From Lachnospiraceae bacterium (GTDB lineage Bacteria; Bacillota; Clostridia; Lachnospirales; Lachnospiraceae): a DNA stretch of 64,000 nucleotides. Positions 17,282-25,849 of this stretch are shown in pieces. Under the pieces are notes generated by a model. The model ran no database searches. It was given only the letters and a program-made list of their open reading frames with translations, and was not told the DNA's origin. The translations under genes and the position numbers were made by a program. Within the stretch, counting starts at the first letter, position 1. Each line of letters starts with the position of its first letter. The stretch lies in the NCBI GenBank assembly GCA_016294075.1, contig JAEDCQ010000007.1, positions 17,276-81,275 of the forward strand, read 5' to 3'.

Positions 17282-18565
17282 TTATAAATTTTTAAAATGA
17301 AACGACCTCTTACCGCTTGCATATTCACTAACGACATGTCCGTCACCATACAGTTTATATTTATATGTTACCAAGCCTTCCAAGCCTACCGGTCCTCTGG
17401 CATGAAGCTTACTTGTACTGATACCCACTTCAGCTCCAAATCCGTAACGGAATCCGTCCGCAAATCTTGTAGAGCAGTTTCTGTACACACCGGCAGAGTC
17501 TACCATTTCCATAAAAACATCCGCTGTCTCATCATTTTCCGTAATAATACAGTCTGTATGATGAGAGCCAAAGTAATTGATATGTTCTATCGCCGCTTTT
17601 TTGTCTTCCACTATTTTTACAGATACGATTAGGTCCAGATATTCCGTATGGAATTCATTCTCTTCCATAACCTCACATCCGATTGTATCTGCTGCTTCTT
17701 TCGTTCCTCTGATAAGAACATTATTTTCCTTAAGGCGCTCTTTTAATAAAGGAAGAAAAGCCGTTGCAATGTCACGATGCACTAAAATGGTCTCTACTGC
17801 ATTACATGCCGCTGTATATTGTATTTTTGCATCTACAATAACAGAAAGCGCTTTTTGCATATCAGCATCTTTATCCACATATATATGACATACCCCGTCC
17901 GCATGTCCCATTACAGGAATCTTCGTGTGATTCATAATATACTGCACAAATTGATTAGAGCCTCGTGGAATCAGCAAATCCACCTCTCTGTCACAGGCAA
18001 GCAGCTCATCTATCTCATTATGAAGAGTTGCCTGATGCAGTGTATATTCCGGGAGTCCCGCCTGTATAACCGCCTTGTGGATAATTGAAAACAGGACCTT
18101 ATTCGTATTAACCGTCTCTTTACCACCTTTTAAAATTGCACAATTGCCGCTTTTAATGCATAAACAGGAGATTTGTACCAACGCATCCGGTCTTGCTTCA
18201 AAAATAATGCCTATTACTCCGATTGGACAGCTTACACGATACAGCGTAAGACCTTCATCCAATTCTCTGGAGAGGTCTTTTTTTCCAAGCGGGTCTTCAA
18301 GAGAAACCAATTGCTCAATCCCTTTACAGACATCTGTAAGCTTTCCTTCATCAAATTTAAGACGCTTCATAACAGCTGGAGCAATATCTGCTTCCGCCGC
18401 AGCTTCCATGTCCTTATGATTTGCTGCAAAAACAGCTTCCTTTTCTCTTAATAACGCTTCCTTTACAAGTAACAGCGCATCATTTCTCTGCTTACAGGTA
18501 GTAACGGCAAGCTTTGGAGCCGCCATTTTCATATGTTCCGCAACTTCTTTCATACTCAACTGCAT
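17282..18565 (-). CDS. proA: Glutamate-5-semialdehyde dehydrogenase
   Basis: NADPH-dependent reduction of glutamyl-5-phosphate, the second step of proline synthesis. The 427 residues match the family. Seen are CPIGVIGIIFEARPDALVQ, LKGGKETVNTN, the catalytic cysteine in YTAACNAVETILVH, and CSTRFADGFRYGFGAEVGIS. The usual partner proB is not in this window, so the pathway is split across the chromosome. Upstream AAAGGA is about 11 bases from the ATG. Confidence 0.95.
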   Translation of the reverse strand: MQLSMKEVAEHMKMAAPKLAVTTCKQRNDALLLVKEALLREKEAVFAANHKDMEAAAEADIAPAVMKRLKFDEGKLTDVCKGIEQLVSLEDPLGKKDLSRELDEGLTLYRVSCPIGVIGIIFEARPDALVQISCLCIKSGNCAILKGGKETVNTNKVLFSIIHKAVIQAGLPEYTLHQATLHNEIDELLACDREVDLLIPRGSNQFVQYIMNHTKIPVMGHADGVCHIYVDKDADMQKALSVIVDAKIQYTAACNAVETILVHRDIATAFLPLLKERLKENNVLIRGTKEAADTIGCEVMEENEFHTEYLDLIVSVKIVEDKKAAIEHINYFGSHHTDCIITENDETADVFMEMVDSAGVYRNCSTRFADGFRYGFGAEVGISTSKLHARGPVGLEGLVTYKYKLYGDGHVVSEYASGKRSFHFKNL

Positions 18566-18633
18566 TTTTTATACTATCCTTTCCTGTCTTAATCCGGATT
18601 AAGCGTACACAGGGAATGCTTTTCTTTTCCCAT

Positions 18634-21009
18634 TTAAAACAGCATTCCGAACATCTGCATGGCAAATGCAATGACTCTTGCCATTACAAATGCTGCTATC
18701 CATGCTATCATACACTGTCCTATTATAACACCAATTGCCCATTTTGTGCCAAGTTCTCGTTTAATAGATGCAATTGCTGCAACGCATGGGGTATAAAGCA
18801 AACAGAATACCAACAATGCTGCTGCATTCACAGGAGATAAAACGGCTTCTAATGCAGCGGTAGAAGCAAACAATACATTCAACGTAGAAACTACACTCTC
18901 TTTTGCAATAAAACCGGTAATCAAGGCAACCGTAATTCTCCAGTCACCAAATCCAAGCGGTTTAAACACCGGCGCAATTACACCCGCAACTGCCGCCAAT
19001 ATACTTTCCTGCGAATCACTTACAATACTTAAATGCAGATTAAAGTTCTGTAAAAACCAGATAAGAATTGTTGCAACAAAGATAATGGTAAATGCCCTCT
19101 GCAAAAAATCTTTTGCTTTATCCCAAAGCAGTCGTGCAACGTTTTTCATTCCCGGCATGCGGTAATTAGGAAGCTCCATAACAAACGGAACGGCCTCTCC
19201 CTTAAACATAGTATTTTTTGATATTAATGCTACAAGAATTCCTATTGCAATTCCCAAAAAATACAGCGCTACCATAACAATTGCACTATACTTCGGGAAA
19301 AATGCCTGTGTGAAAAATGCATAAATCGGCAATTTTGCCGTACAGCTCATAAAAGGGGTAAGTATTATCGTCATTTTCCGGTCTCTTTCGGAAGAAAGAG
19401 TACGACTTGCCATAACTCCCGGTACCGTACATCCGAATCCTACCAGCATAGGAACTATGCTTCGTCCCGAAAGACCGATTTTACGCAGCAGCTTATCCAT
19501 TACAAAGGCTACCCTTGCCATATATCCGGTATCCTCCAATAAAGACAAAAAGAAGAATAACGTCACGATGATAGGCAGGAAGCTAAGGACACTTCCTACG
19601 CCGGAAAAAACTCCTTCCATTATCAGCGAATGAACCGCAGGCGCGATGTTGCCTGCACTCAGCGCCACGTCGACTGCTTCAGTCAACCATTCAATCCCCA
19701 TTTCAAGAATTGTCTGCAGCCATGCGCCTACTACATGAAAGGTTAAAAAGAATACAAGTGCCATGATTCCGATAAAAGCAGGAATAGCCGTAAATCTTCC
19801 CGTAAGAAAGCGGTCAATTTTTCGGCTTCTTTCATGTTCCTTGCTTTCCTTCGGTTTAATGACAGTTCTGTCACACAGCTTATGTATGAAAGCATAACGC
19901 ATATCTGCAATGGCTGCAGCCCTGTCTATCCCACGTTCTTCCTCCATTTGTGCAATGATATGCTCTACCATTTCCTGTTCATTCTGCGTCAGATGAAGTG
20001 CTTCTAATACCCTTTCATCTCCCTCTACAAGCTTAGACGCGGCAAAACGTACCGGAATTCCGGCCACCTTAGCATGGTCTTCCACAAGATGCATAATGCC
20101 ATGCAGGCATCGATGCACAGCTCCTCCGTTATCGTCTTTATCACAAAAATCTGTCCTTCCCGGTTTTTCCTGATACTGTGCAACATGCATTGCATGGCGA
20201 ACCAATTCGTCCACACCTTCATTCTTTGCTGCCGATATCGGCACAACCGGAATGCCGAGCATCCCCTCCATCTCATTGATACGGACTGAACCACCGTTTC
20301 CGTGCATCTCATCCATCATATTAAGTGCCAGAACCATCGGTATATCCAGTTCCATAAGCTGCATGGTCAGATAAAGATTTCTCTCAATATTCGTTGCATC
20401 TACTATATTAATAATACCTGTCGGTTTTTCTCCGATAATAAACTCTCTTGATACAATCTCCTCATTTGAATAAGGTGACAGTGAGTATATTCCCGGCAGG
20501 TCCGTTATCATCGTATTTCCGTAATCCTTTAACGGTCCGCTTTTTCTGTCAACCGTAACACCCGGAAAATTACCTACATGCTGATTGGACCCGGTAAGCT
20601 GGTTAAACAAAGTTGTCTTGCCACAATTCTGATTTCCCGCCAAAGCAAATGTTAATACAGTTCCCTCCGGCAGGGGATTTTCCGTTGCTTTCTCATGGTA
20701 TCGCCCGCCTTCACCAAGTCCCGGATGATAAGCATGCATACTTTTTTCTTCATTTTGTGAAGATTTATTTACTTCTTCCGGCTTTTCAACTGGCTCTATC
20801 TCTATATTCTCCGCGTCAGCAAGACGCAGCGTCAATTCATATCCATGAATCAAAAGCTCCATCGGATCTCCCATCGGCGCGTATTTTACAAGCTCAACCA
20901 CTGCCCCCGGTATCATCCCCATATCCAGAAAATGCTGCCTTAACGCTCCCTGTCCGCCTACTTTACGGATAACAGCACTACTGCCGATTTCCAATTCTTT
21001 TAGTGTCAT
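18634..21009 (-). CDS. feoB: Ferrous iron transporter, FeoA-FeoB fusion
   Basis: Imports Fe2+ across the cytoplasmic membrane. Of 791 residues, 1-75 form a FeoA SH3-like domain (GMIPGAVVELVKYAP). A charged linker rich in E and H follows, then the G domain with G1 GNQNCGKTT, G3 DLPG, G4 NMMD and G5 SAAK. The C-terminal membrane part has both gate motifs (GFGCTVPGVMASR and CTAKLPIYAFF). No separate feoA is seen. Transcription starts from a consensus promoter whose spacer is a DtxR-like operator, so iron or manganese repression is expected. Divergent from a Cu/Zn-SOD-like gene. Confidence 0.96.
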   Translation of the reverse strand: MTLKELEIGSSAVIRKVGGQGALRQHFLDMGMIPGAVVELVKYAPMGDPMELLIHGYELTLRLADAENIEIEPVEKPEEVNKSSQNEEKSMHAYHPGLGEGGRYHEKATENPLPEGTVLTFALAGNQNCGKTTLFNQLTGSNQHVGNFPGVTVDRKSGPLKDYGNTMITDLPGIYSLSPYSNEEIVSREFIIGEKPTGIINIVDATNIERNLYLTMQLMELDIPMVLALNMMDEMHGNGGSVRINEMEGMLGIPVVPISAAKNEGVDELVRHAMHVAQYQEKPGRTDFCDKDDNGGAVHRCLHGIMHLVEDHAKVAGIPVRFAASKLVEGDERVLEALHLTQNEQEMVEHIIAQMEEERGIDRAAAIADMRYAFIHKLCDRTVIKPKESKEHERSRKIDRFLTGRFTAIPAFIGIMALVFFLTFHVVGAWLQTILEMGIEWLTEAVDVALSAGNIAPAVHSLIMEGVFSGVGSVLSFLPIIVTLFFFLSLLEDTGYMARVAFVMDKLLRKIGLSGRSIVPMLVGFGCTVPGVMASRTLSSERDRKMTIILTPFMSCTAKLPIYAFFTQAFFPKYSAIVMVALYFLGIAIGILVALISKNTMFKGEAVPFVMELPNYRMPGMKNVARLLWDKAKDFLQRAFTIIFVATILIWFLQNFNLHLSIVSDSQESILAAVAGVIAPVFKPLGFGDWRITVALITGFIAKESVVSTLNVLFASTAALEAVLSPVNAAALLVFCLLYTPCVAAIASIKRELGTKWAIGVIIGQCMIAWIAAFVMARVIAFAMQMFGMLF

Positions 21010-21083
21010 ATATATCCTTCTTTCATTTGTTAGAATTTTATGCTGATTTAACCATAAATATATTTCTATTTTTCCAATACTAC

Positions 21084-21112
21084 ATTATAGTTAGGTGTAT
21101 CTAACTTGTCAA
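21084..21112 (-). promoter_or_regulatory. feoB promoter with built-in operator
   Basis: Minus strand TTGACA (21107-21112), exactly 17 bases, TATAAT (21084-21089): full consensus. The spacer contains the inverted repeat AGTTAG-N6-CTAACT (21089-21106), so a bound repressor would exclude polymerase. Confidence 0.85.
21089..21106. promoter_or_regulatory. DtxR/MntR-like metal operator
   Basis: Perfect 6-bp arms AGTTAG and CTAACT around GTGTAT. The core TTAGGTGTATCTAA resembles the DtxR-family consensus half sites TTAGG and CTAA. Which regulator binds is not shown here. Confidence 0.65.
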
Positions 21113-21162
21113 GCCGTCACAATAAAGAATCTCTTGAATATACTATGAAAAAGGAGTTTTTT

Positions 21163-21705
21163 ATGAATAACCCAACTCCCCAAAATATTTTCACGTCCAT
21201 TCTTTATAAAAACACGCCTGCTGCAATTGCACAAATCCATGGGAATAAAGACAATCCAAATCTGTTGGGTTTTGTTTCTTTTTACAATACCCCATTCGGA
21301 GGAATATTGATAAACGCTGAAGTCTACGGGCTTCCGGATTATTTTAGAAGTGAAATGCCGGCCGGAGAAACGGTTATCAAACGTGCATCTACTATGCCTC
21401 CTCTGTCTAACAGCAATTTTTACGGCATGCATATCCATGAATTCGGCGATTGTACGCCACCTTTTTCGCAAACAGGCAGCCACTACAATCCCACAAATAC
21501 GGCTCACCCTGAGCATGCGGGGGATATGCCTCCGCTCCTTAGCAATAACGGCTATGCATGGATGTGTTTTTATACCGGGCGTCTGCGTATGGAAGATATC
21601 ATCGGTAAATCCGTCGTTATTCACGGAATGCGTGATGACTTTACAACCCAGCCCGCCGGTGATTCCGGTGAAAAAATCGGCTGTGGTGTAATACAGTCAG
21701 TCTGA
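21163..21705 (+). CDS. Cu/Zn superoxide dismutase-family protein
   Basis: A 180-residue protein with the SOD_Cu fold. HIH (90, 92) and H107 in GSHYNP are copper ligands. H115, H118 and D121 in HPEHAGD are the zinc site, H154 in VVIHGMRDDF the fourth copper ligand, and C97/C174 the conserved disulfide pair. No signal peptide is seen, unlike most bacterial Cu/Zn SODs, so it may act in the cytoplasm or be a metal-binding relative. AAGGAG six bases upstream supports the start at 21163 over the ATG at 21145. It shares its upstream region with feoB. Confidence 0.88.
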   Translation: MNNPTPQNIFTSILYKNTPAAIAQIHGNKDNPNLLGFVSFYNTPFGGILINAEVYGLPDYFRSEMPAGETVIKRASTMPPLSNSNFYGMHIHEFGDCTPPFSQTGSHYNPTNTAHPEHAGDMPPLLSNNGYAWMCFYTGRLRMEDIIGKSVVIHGMRDDFTTQPAGDSGEKIGCGVIQSV

Positions 21706-21716
21706 TATTGCAAACA

Positions 21717-21745
21717 ACGGATGGCACGCTTCGCGAGCCATCCGT
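21717..21745. terminator. Hairpin between SOD and MATE genes
   Basis: ACGGATGGC (21717-21725) pairs with GCCATCCGT (21737-21745). Neither side has a strong T run (minus side reads TTGTTTGC), so termination in both directions is plausible but not certain. Confidence 0.6.
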
Positions 21746-21750
21746 AATTA

Positions 21751-23148
21751 TCAATTACCTGTTAAACTTTCCAGTTTATAAATTTCTGTTGAAACAAATA
21801 CAAATCCAACTATAGCAGCAACGACATCGGAAATAACTGCTGCCCAAAGCATTGTTACAATACTCCTTGATATCGTTGCAATAATAATCGATGCAGGTAC
21901 AAAAACTATCACATCTCTAAGCAGTGCCAGAATTGTTGATTTTACACTGTTGCCCATTGATTGGAGAATAATGGATGCCGATTTAATATAGCAGGTTAAG
22001 ATGATTCCTCCCAGGAAAATTCTGATACATAGTCTTGCATATTCCATGTATTCTGCTGTGTTATGACTTCCAAAAAATGAAATCACGGTGTCGGGAAATA
22101 TTTCAAAAAGCAGAAATGAAACTGTACCTACCAGTAGTACCAGTTTTGTAATCCTCTGAATTGTTTCCTTTACTCTTCCTATATTCCCTGCGCCCATGTT
22201 GAATCCTATTATCGGTTGGCCACCAAGGCTTATTCCAATTACAATCGATACTACAATTCCAAAGACCTTCATAACAATACCAACAACGGCTAATGGAATT
22301 ACTACCCCAAATGCTTCGCCGGTACTTGCCATAGTTTCATAACCATACTTTGTCAGCAGATTATTATTTACTGCTATAATGACAACAATAGAAAGCTGCA
22401 CAATCAATGATGCCATCCCTACCGATATAATTCTATGCAGTGTATGACCCTCAACAGCAATCGCCTCTCTGTTCACATGAAAGTTTTTCGATTTTGTCAA
22501 ATAGTATCCACTCATTGCAAAAGTCAACACCTGTCCCATAACTGTTGCAATAGCTGCTCCCTTTACTCCCATATTTAATCCAAAGATGAATACGGGATCC
22601 AATATAAGATTTGTAACAGCTCCGGCCAGTGTACATGCCATAGCAAACCTTGGTGAGCCATCAGCTCTTATAGAACCGTTTAATCCTTGCCCAATCATAT
22701 AAAAAGGAATTCCGGCACAAATAATAAGGAAGTAGTCTGTAGCATAACCATAGCACTCCGCTTCATCCGGATTTCCACCAAATAATCCCAAAATTTGTGT
22801 GCTAAATATAAATCCAATGGCACATAGTACAATAGCTGTGATAATCAATATCATCAGACCATTACCGACATTTTTATCAGCCTGTTTTTTGTCTCCCATT
22901 CCGAGTGCAATACTAAATCCCGCTGCAGCTCCATCACCTATCAAAAGTGCGATTCCCAACGCAAACACTGTAAAAGGGTATACAATGTTGGTAGCAGCAT
23001 TACCATATGCCCCCGCACTGCTCCAGCCAATAAATATCTGGTCCACGATATTATACAAAGCTGCTACAACCATACTTATTACGCAGGGAATGGAAAATCT
23101 TTTAATAAGACTTCCTATATTTCCACTTCCTAAATCTATTTCTTCCAT
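21751..23148 (-). CDS. MATE family efflux transporter
   Basis: A 465-residue, twelve-helix antiporter of the NorM/DinF class. FSIPCVISMVVAALYNIVDQ with IFIGWSSAG, the duplicated SIRADGSPRFAM and LDPVFIFGLNMG blocks are typical. It exports cationic drugs, flavins or metabolites using Na+ or H+; the substrate is unknown. It begins four bases after the CarD-family gene, so the two are coupled and CarD-type control may concern this pump. Confidence 0.9.
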   Translation of the reverse strand: MEEIDLGSGNIGSLIKRFSIPCVISMVVAALYNIVDQIFIGWSSAGAYGNAATNIVYPFTVFALGIALLIGDGAAAGFSIALGMGDKKQADKNVGNGLMILIITAIVLCAIGFIFSTQILGLFGGNPDEAECYGYATDYFLIICAGIPFYMIGQGLNGSIRADGSPRFAMACTLAGAVTNLILDPVFIFGLNMGVKGAAIATVMGQVLTFAMSGYYLTKSKNFHVNREAIAVEGHTLHRIISVGMASLIVQLSIVVIIAVNNNLLTKYGYETMASTGEAFGVVIPLAVVGIVMKVFGIVVSIVIGISLGGQPIIGFNMGAGNIGRVKETIQRITKLVLLVGTVSFLLFEIFPDTVISFFGSHNTAEYMEYARLCIRIFLGGIILTCYIKSASIILQSMGNSVKSTILALLRDVIVFVPASIIIATISRSIVTMLWAAVISDVVAAIVGFVFVSTEIYKLESLTGN

Positions 23149-23152
23149 CTGT

Positions 23153-23668
23153 TCAACACTCCATTTCTTTCTTTATTTCCACTTCTTTTAATATATAATC
23201 CAAAACCTGTTCCTTTGGTATATCAAGAGCAATTCCAAGTTCTGTATACAGCGACTCTTCTGCCATATGCATATACTTTTCATCAGTTGAGGTTATCTTT
23301 TTACCATCTGAAAGTCTAATCTGCTTTCTGGAATAGATGCATTTAATCAGTCGAATCCACTCAATACAGTCGTAACAACGAATACATTTTTTATACATTT
23401 CTTCCAACAATTTTTCATTAGATACATGTATTGGCTCTATACTTGAAATTTTTGCAATCAGTTCCTCTGCTTCTGCTTTTGTAATGACTCTTCTCATTTT
23501 AGAATTACCTATATCAACCGGAACATATATCTTTCCACCATTGTTCTTCGGATACAGAACATAATACTCTCTATCCTTTGGAACATTATCCAAATCCATA
23601 GTTGTTATTTCCCCAACCCTGCAGACACCGTTTGTTCCATAAACAACATATTCTCCTTCGCAAAACAT
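23153..23668 (-). CDS. CarD family transcription regulator
   Basis: A 171-residue protein with an N-terminal CarD/TRCF RNA-polymerase-interaction domain (MFCEGEYVVYGTNGVCRVGE, then YYVLYPKNNGGKIYVPVD) and a helical C-terminal half like CdnL. The family binds the RNAP beta subunit and stabilises open promoter complexes. GGAGGA five bases before the ATG at 23668 fixes the start. It is the first gene of a two-gene unit with a MATE pump, transcribed from a promoter followed at once by a terminator-like hairpin. Confidence 0.88.
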   Translation of the reverse strand: MFCEGEYVVYGTNGVCRVGEITTMDLDNVPKDREYYVLYPKNNGGKIYVPVDIGNSKMRRVITKAEAEELIAKISSIEPIHVSNEKLLEEMYKKCIRCYDCIEWIRLIKCIYSRKQIRLSDGKKITSTDEKYMHMAEESLYTELGIALDIPKEQVLDYILKEVEIKKEMEC

Positions 23669-23697
23669 TTTCGTCCTCCTCTCCAATAACAAAAACA

Positions 23698-23733
23698 AGT
23701 AGCTGCAACTGGATTTACGCAATTGCTGCTACT
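23698..23733 (-). terminator. Terminator or attenuator hairpin before carD-like gene
   Basis: On the minus strand AGTAGC-a-GCAA...TTGC-a-GCTACT folds into a long hairpin followed by TTGTTTTTGTT. It sits downstream of a promoter and about 30 bases before the gene, so it could either end the upstream flavoprotein transcript or act as an attenuator. Confidence 0.6.
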
Positions 23734-23744
23734 CGTTCTAGGTT

Positions 23745-23774
23745 ATTATATCAATTTTTTCTGATTGATTTCAA
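23745..23774 (-). promoter_or_regulatory. Promoter of CarD-MATE unit
   Basis: Minus strand TTGAAA, 18 bases, TATAAT; predicted start near 23738, immediately ahead of the hairpin at 23698-23733. Confidence 0.55.
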
Positions 23775-23812
23775 AGGACATTTTTAACAAATTATGAGAG
23801 AAATTCTCTTTT

Positions 23813-24508
23813 TTATCTCCACGGTTTAACCCCATTAAGCCATCCCCGGCTTTCCCAATATTCTTTCTCAAATGATGATGCTCCCCAGTCCGCCTTCTGC
23901 ATTCCTCCGTAAAACCCAAATAGAATACGTGTTTTGAGCCCAACTCTTACTATGTTTTCCTTGGATAATTTTGAAGCCAGCCGCTTCATATCTTTTTCAA
24001 TTTTGTTTTTCTTCTTATCGGGTACCATATTCCAGTTCGTTGCATTCACACTAATCCCATATCGGATTACTTCCGGAACTCCCCAATTGAAAAGATTATC
24101 TGCTAACAGCTTATTTGCTTTACCGGCACCTGCACCTGCTGTGGTTGAAATCACAACTGCACGTTTTTTAAACATTTCTTCATGTGGCTTATGTGATAGC
24201 CAGTTTGTAAAAAACAAATCAAGAAATGCTTTCATTGGCGCGCTTGGCATCATACAGTAATTAGGTGTTGTTAAAATAAGAAGGTCGGCTGCTTTTATTG
24301 CGTCATCAATTGGTTTCTTATCCTCCCAAAACGGGCACTTTTCTCTACTTTCAAGACAACTGTAGCACCCTATGCAAAAATGATTTAAATCTCCCGGTAG
24401 AAAGAATTCTTTCACTTCTTTTTCACAGGTAAGGTCTTTCAATAATATATTGGTCACGTTCCATGTGCTGCCTTTATGATTTTGTCCGTGAATAACAACA
24501 ATTTTCAT
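23813..24508 (-). CDS. Flavodoxin-like NAD(P)H oxidoreductase
   Basis: A 231-residue protein of the NADPH-dependent FMN reductase fold. It opens MKIVVIHGQNHKGSTWNVTN (FMN phosphate loop), then has FCIGCYSCLESREKCPFWED (iron-sulfur flavoprotein-like cysteines) and LTTPNYCMMPSAPMKAFLD. The family reduces flavins, quinones or small electrophiles in anaerobes. The cysteine cluster suggests an iron-sulfur flavoprotein variant. The gene is alone; partner unknown. Confidence 0.85.
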   Translation of the reverse strand: MKIVVIHGQNHKGSTWNVTNILLKDLTCEKEVKEFFLPGDLNHFCIGCYSCLESREKCPFWEDKKPIDDAIKAADLLILTTPNYCMMPSAPMKAFLDLFFTNWLSHKPHEEMFKKRAVVISTTAGAGAGKANKLLADNLFNWGVPEVIRYGISVNATNWNMVPDKKKNKIEKDMKRLASKLSKENIVRVGLKTRILFGFYGGMQKADWGASSFEKEYWESRGWLNGVKPWR

Positions 24509-24566
24509 ATTTTCTTTCTCCTGTTATCTAAAACCATACTAACTAAGGGTATATAATTTTTCTGCT

Positions 24567-25058
24567 TTACTTGAAAATACATTTTACAAAGTTGTACAGA
24601 CCATGTTTCCAAACCTCAAAATCATGTCCACCGGCAGTTATATAAAATGTATTTTCCACTTCGTTCTCATCCAATGTTTTATGATATATCTCGGGCCAGG
24701 TACTAACAATATTATCACTTGAGCCTGCAACTATCATTACAAAGTTATCACTTCCTTCAGGAAGCACAAATGTTTCTTTTGTAAATAATCCATCTTCCGA
24801 CACGCCGAAATTACTGTATGCAAAAATCCCCGGGGCCGGACAAAATGCGCCGATATAGCCAAAAGTTTCCGGCATACTGAATCCTATATAAAGAGACTCA
24901 CGGCCTCCCATGGACAAACCTGCTATTGCCGTATTTTCTTTTCCTGTCAATATAGGGTAATTTACCTCTATGTAAGGCATCAGATCATCCCTTAAATCAT
25001 TAATAAAGTTATCAAAAGCCTTGTAATTTTCAAGTGTATAAATATCCTGCAGGTTCAC
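24567..25058 (-). pseudogene. Esterase D/enterochelin-esterase-like fragment
   Basis: A 163-residue readable segment that corresponds to the C-terminal half of an alpha/beta hydrolase (carbohydrate esterase 1/esterase D type). The nucleophile elbow GLSMGGRESLYIG and the catalytic histidine in TAGGHDFEVWKHGLYNF are present. The N-terminal strands and the usual oxyanion LHGGGG region are absent. The reading frame only starts at a GTG, with a stop 14 codons further upstream. An ATG near 25097 with a good AAGGAAG site gives only 13 codons. A truncated remnant is the best reading; a short active esterase is unlikely. Confidence 0.65.
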
Positions 25059-25086
25059 TGCATCATAAGCTGTCTGATTTTTTCTT

Positions 25087-25155
25087 CTATCTTCATTTTC
25101 TCACTTCCTTCTACTATTGTTTCTTTTCTTAAGTGAGCGACCACATTTCGGACAC
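25087..25155 (-). pseudogene. Short zinc-ribbon-like coding remnant
   Basis: On the minus strand a short open stretch reads KMCPKCGRSLKKRNN and stops just upstream of the esterase fragment. The CPKCG knuckle looks like the tail of a former zinc-ribbon gene. No ribosome site is obvious, and coordinates are approximate. Confidence 0.3.
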
Positions 25156-25335
25156 ATCTTTATTTCAAACTTTAATGTATCTTATTCCTTTATAATTTCC
25201 CTTTTAGTATAGCATGGTGGCAAGGTTTTTAAAGGAATATTTTTTCATTTCTCTTATAATGACATCAATCTTTTCATGTGATTGGGACAATATGGAACGA
25301 TTTGTATGGGAGAATAACGAATAATAACACTCGAA

Positions 25336-25572
25336 TTAAGAGAGAATGTTTTTCCAATTTCGCTGGTTATAGCCAACTCTTAGAACAACAATGACTTGCA
25401 TAATAAGTGGGAATTTGTAAGGGAAATATTTTAACTGTGAAATAGAATTTCTTAGACCTTTGATAAAATTTCTTGATGTACCCGGTTCTAATAATGTGTA
25501 AGAGATATAATCGCCAATGTCTATAATATCGTCCTTTGCCTGCCTCGTTAGGGTAACACGATAATTATTCAT
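25336..25572 (-). pseudogene. RelE/ParE-type toxin with internal deletion
   Basis: The 78-residue product starts MNNYRVTLTRQAKDDIIDIG like ParE toxins and ends VIVVLRVGYNQRNWKNIL like them. Between FPYKFPLI and MQVIVVLRV it lacks about 30 residues that normally hold the GIRCMPYKNYYVFYEV strands forming the toxin core. The frame is kept. The start at 25572 (AAGGT eight bases before) overlaps the antitoxin gene by eight bases, the usual layout of such pairs. Very likely inactive. Confidence 0.7.
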
Positions 25573-25828
25573 TGGCGTTATACCTTTCTTCCAATTCGTC
25601 GAAAGTCGTGTCAAAATCCATCAACTTGTTGCCATACACATTCTGTAGTCCCTCATTGATAAACTTTCGAATTTCCATTCTTGCGACTTCCTCCCGAGAA
25701 TAGTTAATAGTTGCATGCCCAATAAATGTCATCCTTGCATATAAGTTACTCATTATGAGATACCTAATAAGGAAGATTGCAGCAAGTGCACCAATTGTAA
25801 TTCCAATTTTTATGATCAACCTCTTCAT
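25565..25828 (-). CDS. Antitoxin-like protein with N-terminal membrane helix
   Basis: An 87-residue protein. Its C-terminal half (SREEVARMEIRKFINEG to FDELEERYNANE) is acidic and helical and sits directly in front of a ParE-like gene, as an antitoxin would. The N-terminal half is instead a membrane helix (about 4-32) in place of a DNA-binding domain. No good ribosome site precedes the ATG. It may be a chimera made by a deletion, in line with its damaged neighbours. Antitoxin assignment rests on position only. Confidence 0.5.
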   Translation of the reverse strand: MKRLIIKIGITIGALAAIFLIRYLIMSNLYARMTFIGHATINYSREEVARMEIRKFINEGLQNVYGNKLMDFDTTFDELEERYNANE

Positions 25829-25849
25829 ATGTTTTTTGTATTTGTTTTG

